Assembly: GCA_001687465.1 (NCBI GenBank)
Contig: LVLI01001002.1
Location: forward strand, 1 to 28,024
Source of the DNA: Halocafeteria seosinensis
Lineage: Eukaryota; Sar; Bigyra; Bicosoecida
Length of the DNA: 28,024 bases
Reading direction: 5' to 3'
Within the stretch, counting starts at the first letter, position 1; each line of letters begins with the position of its first letter. Below the pieces are notes generated by a model that did not search any database, had not been told where the DNA came from, and saw only the letters and a list, made by a program, of their open reading frames with translations. Positions 1-8,039 of this stretch are shown here, one piece after another. The position numbers and the translations under genes were made by a program.

Positions 1-632
1 CACGCAGCGTAAGATGACTCCCCCCGATCTCCGTTGCTTCTGGCCGCTCCATCGAAGAACACTGCGTAGATCCTGGAGTCCTCCTCCATAGTGTTATCCG
101 ATCCTTCTTCGTCGGATTCCGTGGGTTTGTCGCTTGCGAGGTTGCTATCCTTGTTATTGTTTGTGGTGCGCTGTGTGCCATGTGTTCCGCTTGGTGCTGG
201 GTTTGATTCTGCGCGCGCGAAGTTGCCACGAGGGTTTTGGCGCGCTGTGATTTCGTCTACTGATGTGCGGTCTATTTCCCTCGTAGTCTGCACGTCCCTG
301 TCTGCTTCTCCTCTGCTCGTTGCTGGCCGTGCTTCTTGCAACCATGCCTGCTTACGCTGCCGATCGAGTCTCTTCTGCTTCACAGTGTCCGTCGGGCTAG
401 TAGCATGGCGCAACTTCCGGATAGGTAGTTTCCGTTTTATGATCGGTGCTTGTTGCGCACTCCGGTATATCCACAGCAAAATAAGCAAGCCAATTGATAC
501 CCCAAGGATTATTTCCATGGTACCCCTTTGTATATTGTGTTTTCTCAACCAGAGGGTTTGTACCCAAGTTGAAGTACAACAAAGCCAGTTGTGTAGCCTG
601 CCGTCTCCGGTTGTTGTTGAAGCAGAAACCAT
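1..632 (-). CDS. Partial membrane-anchored protein, possible RNase H-like domain at window edge
   Basis: An open frame of 210 codons runs from an ATG at 632 (preceded by an in-frame TAG) to the window edge without a stop, so the 3' end is missing. A second ATG at 518 would start the protein directly on a hydrophobic segment (MEIILGVSIGLLILLWIY), which looks like a single membrane anchor and is followed by basic residues. About 120 polar, low-complexity residues rich in R, T, S, N and E come next. The last visible residues read RIYAVFFDGAARSNGDRGES, which resembles the first strand of RNase H folds, where FDG(G/A)xRxNxG carries the first catalytic Asp. Only about 25 residues of that domain are visible, so the RNase H call is tentative; a membrane protein with unrelated C-terminus is possible. 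No intron was needed. Confidence 0.5.
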   Translation of the reverse strand, partial: MVSASTTTGDGRLHNWLCCTSTWVQTLWLRKHNIQRGTMEIILGVSIGLLILLWIYRSAQQAPIIKRKLPIRKLRHATSPTDTVKQKRLDRQRKQAWLQEARPATSRGEADRDVQTTREIDRTSVDEITARQNPRGNFARAESNPAPSGTHGTQRTTNNNKDSNLASDKPTESDEEGSDNTMEEDSRIYAVFFDGAARSNGDRGESSYAA

Positions 633-893
633 CTTCGCCTAACTTCCGGCGGCAGATACGCGGTTTTAAGTGAAACAGCGTTCTGTTCTGCGAAGTGTAT
701 ATGGTACCTAATGGCTGTGGTACGCTAAACTGACAACATATGTGTTATGGATTTCTTTACGCAACTTAGCAACGTCTTCTCCTTCCTCCTTCGACCTATG
801 CTGGAAAAAAGTTGATGGCACTATATCACTTTCTCCAATTCCCTCTCTTCTTTCTCCTGAGACTTTCAGAGTTGACGAACCAAGTCCGTTCCA

Positions 894-1813
894 CTACTCA
901 GCCGATCTGGAGATAGCAACGATGTGCCCAAGGACTCCGAGTATCATGACCAAATTACACAGGCTGCTCATTCCGTGCCAAATACCAAAGGATTTCTTTG
1001 CTTCCTTTACCCGTGGATCATTATCGACAGCGTCAGGATCTTCATCCCCAAGCTCTTCTCGAGCATCTAGCCGGCTTTTATGTAAGCTCTCCATTGCTGA
1101 CTTGGTGGCTGGTCCCACAAACATCTGCAAAAATTCAGAGGAAGATACGGTGGAAACAGTGTCAAACGAAAATCCCTTCCAGCATAGTGTTCCATTACAC
1201 ATACCATATTCAGAAAAGAAGAGAAGAGCGCTACCCATGCTAGAATCATTGCAATTTTGGCTGCATAGTTGAGCATTTGAACCGACATGCTCACCACCCT
1301 GAAAAAGTTCCGTCCTTCCGGTATCGGCTTGTTGTACAAGGCTTGCAAGAAATACGTTAAAACCGTCACGAGTCCACTGAAAGTGCATACTTGAAAGTAT
1401 TTAGGGAATAAAAGACTTTGTACTTGTGAAAAAGTCTCCCGTGGCAGATTACGAAACAGCAGTATTCCACTGAAGAATGTCATCCATATCCCGGCTCCAA
1501 ACCATGTCGCCACAGTGATGTTATGGAGGGAGTATATTCCCCACTTAGGAGGTACTAGGGAACCTGCATAGTCCTCAAATGACGCCACCGTTGTCCATCA
1601 ACTGAATGTCGCTGTTCCAACTTCAACTTGGCTCGTATTTTTCAAAAACCAGTGGTAAGCTGTATCCATGGAGCACAGTGACGAACGTCTTTAGATATCA
1701 ATCAATAGTGGACGGATATGTCGTGCAAAGACTCTTGGAGGAAGAAAGGAAAGTGAAACTTAAGTTTGTAGGCTACGGAGCCCGAATAGCTTCGCGGAGG
1801 TGTGTATTGCCAT
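894..1813 (-). CDS. TMEM205-like (DUF4149) integral membrane protein
   Basis: Proposed exons are 1777..1813, 1235..1563 and 894..1124, giving 198 residues, close to the 189 of human TMEM205. The last two exons are secure: the 110-nt intron 1125..1234 has a GTAGCG donor and TTTTTGCAG acceptor and restores one frame. Family hallmarks are visible: GIWMTFFSGILLFRNLPRE followed by VQSLLFPKYF in the first half, and KSFGIWHGMSSLCNLVMILG near the C-terminus. Three or four hydrophobic stretches fit a polytopic protein. The first exon is weaker: no in-frame ATG lies in the second exon and a TGA (1598-1600) closes its frame upstream, so a short exon with ATG at 1813, donor GTAGCC and acceptor TATGCAG was chosen because the phase fits. 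Human TMEM205 is linked to cisplatin resistance, but the molecular function is unknown. The gene is divergent from the reductase at 1940. Confidence 0.8.
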
Positions 1814-1939
1814 GTTAGGTTGGATTGCTATAGATAAAAAGTGCATCGTCCGTATGAAACTGCCGTGAAAAGGCAGATCGATAGATCTGCGGAATGTGCA
1901 GTCGTATAGGATAAGAAGCCCTTTAAACATCGGTAGAGA

Positions 1940-2510
1940 ATGACGACGGCAGATGGCAAGATCCCCCATGCACGGCTTTCCAACGGCGTTGAAATGCCCG
2001 TGTATGGCTTAGGACTGAGGTACGTCCGTCTGAATCTACCTTCAAATCAACCCTATAAAGTACCATGAACACAACTGCATGATGCAGTCATCATGGGGGA
2101 TTCAACCCGGAAGCAGTCCACGAGAGCCTCCGACATGGAATACGCTTGTATGATACCGCCAAGAGATATGGCTCGGAAGAGCCATTGGCAGAAGCAATAT
2201 CTTCGTTCAAAAAGGACCAAGGACGTCAAGATCTCCCAGATTTCCTGTTTGTCACGTCGAAGCTATGGTGCGTGACTCTGTTGTCGATGTAGAACATTGG
2301 ATTGTTCTGATTCATGTCCACACGGTACATCCATGCAGGCCTGGAGATGCCAACAATGTTCGGAAGGCATTTCAGGAATCCTTAGAGCGCCTCGGAGGAA
2401 AACTCGATTTGTATTTGGTCCACTGGCCAGGCCCGTGGCCTCCCTCCGGCCATCAGGACCACCGCCTGCAGGCTGTAACAGCTACTACCTTTCCGCCTAC
2501 TATTCAGTAG
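1940..2510 (+). pseudogene. Truncated aldo-keto reductase
   Basis: Exons 1940..2019, 2088..2267 and 2339..2510 join in phase (donors GTACGT and GTGCGT, acceptors ATGCAG) and encode 143 residues to a TGA-type frame end. The N-terminal half of an NAD(P)H-dependent aldo-keto reductase barrel is clear: LSNGVEMPVYGLGLS, then LYDTAKRYGSEEPLAEAI, FLFVTSKLW, and ESLERLGGKLDLYLVHWPGP. All four catalytic residues are present: Asp49, Tyr54, Lys85 and His115. Similarity stops at about residue 131. A complete enzyme has about 280-320 residues, and the expected following block (WxxME...G.VR.IGVSNF) and nucleotide-binding end were not found downstream in any frame. The break coincides with a tandem duplication beginning at 2466. 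I read it as a 3'-truncated gene; a very distant further exon or an assembly fault are alternatives. Confidence 0.7.
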
Positions 2511-2833
2511 ATGCTTTGAGGTGCAATTTCTATACGCGGAGACATCACGTTGTCCTCATGACTACCTTAATAACCCATTTGTGCTGCCGCGGGTTGCGGG
2601 AACATGCAGTGCTTCAGTCTGCCTTCAGAGGCAGTTCAGAATGCAGCCCAGCTGGTGTGGCACACGTGTGAGACCAATACCCTGCAGGCTACTATAGCCA
2701 CTAAACTTCCCGTCTACTATTCAGCAGATGCCTTGAGTTGCATTTTCTATACACGGGAACACCACGTTATCCTCATGGCTACCTCAATAAACCTGTTGAT
2801 GCTGCTGCGGGTGCTGGGTGCGGGAACACTTTG
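2466..2833 (+). repeat. Two diverged tandem copies, period about 216 bp
   Basis: Two stretches starting with CTGCAGGCT at 2466 and 2682 align over about 145-150 bp each. Shared blocks include CTACTATTCAG(T/C)AGATGC, CATCACG/CACCACGTT followed by (G/A)TCCTCATG, and GCGGGAACA near the end. The copies differ by many substitutions and a few small indels, so the duplication is not recent. About 70 bp between the repeated blocks is less clearly duplicated. No convincing protein is encoded in either copy. The left edge falls where aldo-keto reductase similarity ends. Confidence 0.7.
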
Positions 2834-3266
2834 CGCTAGTAGCAGAGTGTATAATTTATGGCCTACCGGCTGAATATTCAAATGGACCACGACTACATCC
2901 ATGCACCGTGAAGACAGACAAGGCTACAGTACCACCTATCCCTAATGGCCAACAGCTCGAGTCTCTACAATTGCGCTCCCAGGCAGTTCAGACACCCTGG
3001 GGCTTCGTGATATGTTACTATAGGAAAAATGGTGAATTTTTGATGGTGCTATCAGAATCAAGATCCACGTAAGTGCACGACAGAAATAATTGCAACGTGT
3101 GGACAGAGGTATTGTTTCTTCTCTTGGGGCAGCAAGGTTATGTTGACCTCCAAGATAGCGTAGCCGCTTATTGTACAGCGAACATGGACCTCAGCGGTGA
3201 GAATGCCAACGTTACTCTGACTGTCAAGGTGGGTGCAGTATACGTTTCCATGCGGGCTTTGCGAGT
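2834..3266. other. Non-genic stretch after the tandem repeat
   Basis: Short open frames occur on both strands, but none shows a family motif, a credible start with splice support, or similarity to the missing half of the reductase. I see nothing further to annotate here. Confidence 0.5.
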
Positions 3267-3571
3267 AGAATACTTGCGATGAAACAATCGGCAGGAAAAT
3301 CGAGACGGCCGCGTCACACTATGCCTATACACATGTGGACGAGGTTGGAGAGGAGATTCTCTTAAATTGCGGACCGGGATGCGGCCGACAGTTCCTTTCC
3401 CCGGAGCATCGCACACATATGAAACCAGCAGGGTGCAAGCCAAAAGGATTTCAAAAATGTGGGGTATGCAGCAAGCTACTCATTCATAAGCGGAAGCCTA
3501 TCTCGGAGCCGTACCACCGCAACATACTTCGCGCGTGTAAGTCATCCGATTGTACCAACTGTAACAAGTAG
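3267..3571 (+). other. Cys/His-rich open frame, possible zinc-binding fragment
   Basis: An open frame of about 100 codons begins just after an in-frame TAG and ends in TAG at 3569-3571. It has no upstream ATG; the only internal ATG lies in the Cys/His region. It encodes closely spaced metal-ligand candidates: CGPGC, then HRTH, GC, CGVC and later CKSSDCTNC. This spacing resembles a pair of small zinc-binding modules but matches no family I can name. It could be an exon of an unrecognised gene, a transposon-derived fragment, or chance. Confidence 0.25.
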
Positions 3572-4010
3572 AGACTCTTCTTGCGCAATCAAATTAACCA
3601 AGTGCGGGAGGAGGGATAAGAAGTACAGAGAACGAGAAGATTGGTCAAGAGGTATCCGAGGATGAACCGTGGTACGATAAAAAAGAGGTAACAAGCGTAT
3701 GTGTCCTGACAGAGGCACATAGCAAGAATGCGAGTTGCCGCTGCTATCTACAAAAAGTAAAACTGAAACGAGAGTGAACGCCGTAGGTCTGTGATATACG
3801 CTCGATCGTAAGCGACCCGTGTATTCTTCACTCTTCGATTTTGTCTTTCATGTCGCCTTAGACAGTCTTTTAGGGTTTCGAAAGCTTCCATTGGGCTGAA
3901 TTTCTTACTTCCTGGGGAATTCCAAACGACTACCACCGGTACCATAGTTTTTGTAATTGTTGCGTTCTTCTAATGGTGTAATCAATACATTACTCTAGAC
4001 GAGTTTAGAT
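3572..4010. other. Intergenic region upstream of tafazzin
   Basis: About 440 bp with no supported gene. It presumably holds the tafazzin promoter and 5' leader, but no TATA box or other named element is convincing. Confidence 0.4.
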
Positions 4011-5816
4011 ATGGCTTCCCGTGGGCGCAAATTGTTTAAACGAGTTTGCTGGGGAACTGGGTTACTGCTTCCACCAGCATGTGTCTTTGCCGCCTACAGA
4101 CAGCGGCAAAGACCTGCCGCTGACGAGTTATACAACACACCTCAAGGCACGGTAAGTACATCAGTCTATAGAGCAGCCTATTGCACGTCGAACGGTGTGG
4201 GTATTACGTGTGTTGGATACGCAGATGATCGATGTTAAGGAGCCTAATTACCTTGAAGCCGGGCTCTCGAAAATCGCCGGTGCTGTCGTCACCGGAGTCG
4301 TTTGTACGTGATAATGAAGCCTTTCTTACGTCATCCTTCACGGGATGTAGTTGGAGTACTCTTGTATCTACGTGATGGTGTATTGGGGATGCTTGTGCGT
4401 GCTCTGTGTGTGCAGCAAATGCCATTGTTGGACTGCTGAGGATGGGAAATGACGTCGAAGTCATTGACGCTCATAAACTGCATAGATATGTCTTATTGGG
4501 GTACGTATAGTGTTTGACTCTGATGGAAGTGGAGAGAGATAAAAGCGAGTACTGTATCTGGATAACCGCTGCAGACGAAATGGTCAGCCTTTGCTAACAG
4601 TGAGCAACCATACAAGTGTTCTGGATGATCCAGGAGCCATTTCTTTGTAAGTTGGATTCTTCAAGGTTTTTAGGCTGAATTCGAGGTATTCATGTACGTG
4701 TTGAGTTCTCAGAGTTGTGCCGACGTCAGTCCGATGGCAGCCGTCAAAGATGCGATGGTCGGTCTGTAGTGAAGAATACTGCTTCCCAACACCGGCGATG
4801 TCGAGTTTCTTCTCATGCGGGAATGGAATCCCAATACAAAGGGGAGCTAGTATCTATCAGTTAGGAATGGCAAAATTAGCACATAAGCTAGATGAAGGAT
4901 GCTGGGTGCACTTATTCCCAGAAGGGAGAATATGGCAAGAAACAGGGCATCCGCCGCGAGATTCAATGGGTAGATGGTGTAGTCCCTCTGCAAGGTGTGG
5001 GAAACCTAACACAAGTGAGTCCTTATTGTAACAGGCGGGGTTTACAACTGTACAAACTATGATCTGGATGAACTCGCAGAGGTGGGACCGATGAAGTGGG
5101 GTGTTGGGAAACTAATTGCGAACTCGGATGTAACTCCCGTCGTAGTCCCATTCTTCCACTTGGGAATGGACGAATTAGCCCCTCAGAATAAGCAGAATAA
5201 CATTTACAAAGGGCAATCTCTCCGTGATCCAAGTGGTGTCCCCGGTAGTATTTTCAAAGGGTCTAAGGTTATTATTAAAATCGGCGACCCTGTGGATTGC
5301 GTAGATTTGATCAGAAACTACCATATCCAAGCTATTGAGCGGGCCAAAAAAAGGCATCACTTGAAGAAATCTCAGCTTCATTCCCACGAAAATTTTGACT
5401 GGTCATCCGCTCACCCAGTCTATAAATACGGTAGCGATGCTGATTTACCCATTGCTCGTAGCCAGGGACCAGATGTTAGAGCATGGTTACAAAGAGTATT
5501 CCCAGCTAGCGGATCGTTAAGAGAAGGGCATAATTTCCCATCCAGACGTACACCAGATGGAAGACCAGTTCCGGCACATCGAGAGCCTTTATTGCGGATC
5601 AAGCCTCCAGATCATGAAATGCTTACTCCAGAAGAAGCTGCAGAAGAAGAAAAGTACCGCTTGGAGCTATATGAGAACATTTCTGACCGCTTAGGAAGAT
5701 CGCTAGAAACTCTAGAACGGGAGGTACGAGAGTTGAAAAAACAGAGAGAAGCAGCAACAGAGGAGTCCGGCACTAAGTCTGTACACCGGCAGGATTATAC
5801 TGAGGAAGAGGATTGA
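4011..5816 (+). CDS. TAZ: Tafazzin (monolysocardiolipin acyltransferase family)
   Basis: Six exons join in phase: 4011..4151, 4225..4303, 4416..4500, 4575..4646, 4713..5014 and 5080..5816, giving 471 residues. Introns are 65-112 nt with GTAAGT, GTACGT or GTGAGT donors. Tafazzins are membrane-bound transacylases that remodel cardiolipin in mitochondria. The acyltransferase HX4D motif is NHTSVLDD (His114, Asp119), the substrate motif is HLFPEGRI (about residues 193-199), and the tafazzin signatures RWQPSKMRWS, IPIQRGASIYQ and MKWGVGKLIANSDVTPVVVPF follow. A hydrophobic segment near residues 14-29 precedes the domain. At 471 residues it is much longer than human tafazzin (262-292); the extra length is mainly a C-terminal tail of about 170 residues ending in a charged, probably coiled-coil stretch. 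The gene is convergent with the alkyltransferase fusion, with 100 bp between stops. Confidence 0.9.
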
Positions 5817-5916
5817 GTGTAATCATTAATGATAACGTGTATTTGCAATCAATTTCTCTATGCGCAGAAAAGTAGCTAACCGGGTTTTCGTTGAAGTGTC
5901 TCAGGATAGCGTCTGT

Positions 5917-7342
5917 CTACTGGAGCGCGGCCTCTAGTTGTGCATTCTTGACATCCGTCACGAACATGCATCCCGGTGAATGCGTTATTGCAAACGGTAG
6001 TAGTTTCTTGGCATTGAGTATAGCATTTTGTGGTGTCACACCGCATGCCCAAAATACTGGCACCTCTCCTTCATGGGTGTCTACAGCATCGCCAAAATCA
6101 GGTCGATTTAGGTCCTTTATGCCGAGTGATTGTGCATTCCCTATTTGAATGGGACCACCATGTACACTAGGAAATCCATTGGTTATTCTAGTAGCTTGCT
6201 GTGCTTGTTTTGGTGTCAACGGACGCATGCTGACAACTAATTTTGCAGAAAAAACTCCAGATGTTTGACAGTCGATGTTTGTCACGTACATAGGTACATT
6301 TCTATGTTGCTGTATGTGTCTTACGGGTAACCCTTCGGCGAGCAGCGCTTCTTCAAAGCTGAAACTGCATCCAAGTAGGAAGCACCTTACTTTGTGTTTC
6401 TTCGTATGCAAAAACTGAGTCACATCGTACACCTCCTTGTTTAACCGCTTGCCGTTCTCCCATAAGCAATACTTAGGCAAGTCCGTACGTAAATCCGAAT
6501 GAGGAGCCATTCTTTTGGCTTCAAAGGTGTTGTTCACAGTTTCTTCGAGAAGAGGACAGGCTTTAGGATTTAGGTTGCAGAATTGCCGGAAATCCTCGGC
6601 GAATTCTTCCGGAATCATCACTAAGTTGGCTTGGGCATATCCCATACACTGGCCGGAAGTTTGTCCTCTGAACTCTCCGCGTCTGCATGCTTGCCTTAGC
6701 TCTGCAGGCTCTTCGAATTTTAAATCCGCCGACGTCTTCTTTCTATTGTCCTTTTCTCGAGAGCTATAATACCACCGTGCAGCAGCCTCTTTGTCGTCTT
6801 TGGTGAACTCTAGATAAAGGCAGCTTCCATGCACTTTCCCAGACTCAGTAAATTTGACCCCTTCATCTTGAAGAAATTTCCGTTTTCGTACAATTTCGGG
6901 TTGACTCTCTCCCATTTTCCCAGAAAACCCTCCGATGGAACCATCGGAGCGCACCACTCGGTGGCATGGGACATCCTGCACAGCAAACCGGAACAGCTCA
7001 CACACCGTACTAAACGAGGAGAAGATACCCCAGAATACGTACGGGAGCCCATGGATTATGTCGTAGAGCTTGGCCAACGGGTCGGGGGGCAGATTTTGGA
7101 AGAGCCTTGGCGATGGCGTTGTATGTGGATACTTGCCCTCGCGGGATCCGTGAGCACAATTCCAAGACAGCTTTTCGGAAGGGTGTTGCTTCCTCCTGAG
7201 ATTCTGGGGTCATCACGTCAAAGGGAAGCTTGGAACCGTGATGAGACTGCTTTGAATGCTTCTTGTCGTGCTGAAGAGGCTCCAAATCATCATTATATCC
7301 TCCATTTTGCGTCTTCACAGACGGATCCAAAGCTCTTTTCAT
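5917..7342 (-). CDS. Fusion: O6-alkylguanine-DNA alkyltransferase + DUF1445 (D-glutamate cyclase-like)
   Basis: Exons 7043..7342 and 5917..6975 join in phase across a 67-nt intron (GTACGT..GTGCAG), giving 452 residues. Residues 1-50 are polar and lack the N-terminal alkyltransferase domain. Residues about 53-157 form the DNA-binding and active-site domain: IPRGQVSTY (Tyr74), the arginine-finger block RPVGQALRHNP (Arg87, Asn96) and VPCHRVV with the alkyl-acceptor Cys104. After a charged linker (about 158-190) comes a complete DUF1445/YcsI-type domain to the C-terminus, with MGYAQANLVMIPEEF, DLRTDLPKY, FLLGCSFSFEEALL, RNVPMYVTNI, GEVPVFWACGVTPQNAI and a final THSPGCMFVTD. Established roles are direct reversal of O6-alkylguanine for the first part; mammalian DGLUCY, which carries a DUF1445 domain, turns D-glutamate into 5-oxo-D-proline. 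Substrate here is unknown. Both domains lie in one uninterrupted exon, so the fusion is not a gene-calling artefact. Confidence 0.88.
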
Positions 7343-8039
7343 TACTCAAACGGCGGTGGGGGAGGAATAAAATAAAACACAGAGAAACACGTAATGACGT
7401 GATGTCAATGCTTGTTGAGACCGGAAAAGTGTTGTATTGATATCCATTTTTGAATCAAAGTTGAAGTTACGACATTGAGTCCGGCTCTTAAAGCATTGCA
7501 ATCTCTACTGAACCCAACCAAATCACTCACAAGCTATGGCAGGGTCGTATCTGAAATAATACCTAGACTCGGCACTCTTAGCGAGGAAATTACAGCCGAA
7601 GAAGCGTATTAAGCACCCCGATAGACTTCTTCCGCGCTGCGTGATACTCGTAAAGTCTTTCTCCTCTAGTCAGCGGCGATTCTGCTCTGAGTTTTACTGT
7701 AAGTATCACGACAATTTGCCTACATCAGAAAGTGTGACAGAAGCTCCGTATTTCGTACCGTACGTTGGCATTCCGTAGTGGGTTGAACGGTTGAAGTTGG
7801 CGTACCATACTTCAAGTACAAGCTTTGTTTGTTCGTTCCGTTTGGACGAGGGGGGGAAAAGTTCCAAACGACTACCTCTTTTGACGCTATAGAGGACCAC
7901 TTTGCCTGAATTATTTGGGAGTTCCACTGGTGGCAGTGTGTACTTTGGTGTCTTTTCTTCCTTATGACTGGTAATTTATGCACGGAAAACAACGAAAAAG
8001 CAGTCAAAGTTGAGTGAGGAGGTGGAAAAGCATTGACTC
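7343..8039. other. Divergent intergenic region, probable bidirectional promoter
   Basis: This stretch of 697 bp separates the divergent starts of the alkyltransferase fusion (-) and the MYB gene (+). Short open frames on the minus strand (7706-8007) show no family features. No TATA box, RNA gene or repeat is convincing. Confidence 0.45.

Noticed and set aside
91-642. A 183-codon plus-strand frame rich in Cys, Leu and Ser.
   Set aside because: It starts with a non-ATG codon and is the complement of the minus-strand frame that has an ATG, an anchor and a polar linker.
3748-3945. Minus-strand frame of 65 codons starting with ATG upstream of tafazzin.
   Set aside because: No family motif, no splice support, and it overlaps the expected tafazzin promoter.
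5817-5826. TGTAA just after the tafazzin stop and another downstream of dynein, like the green-algal polyadenylation signal.
   Set aside because: Five-base matches are common, the tafazzin one sits too close to the stop, and no matching motif was found after the TMEM205-like, alkyltransferase-fusion or MYB stops that I read.
3921-7877. The 15-mer TTCCAAACGACTACC occurs at about 3921 and 7862, upstream of the tafazzin and MYB genes on the same strand.
   Set aside because: A shared 15-mer somewhere in 28 kb has a roughly even chance of occurring randomly when all pairs are counted, and no copy was seen before the other genes.
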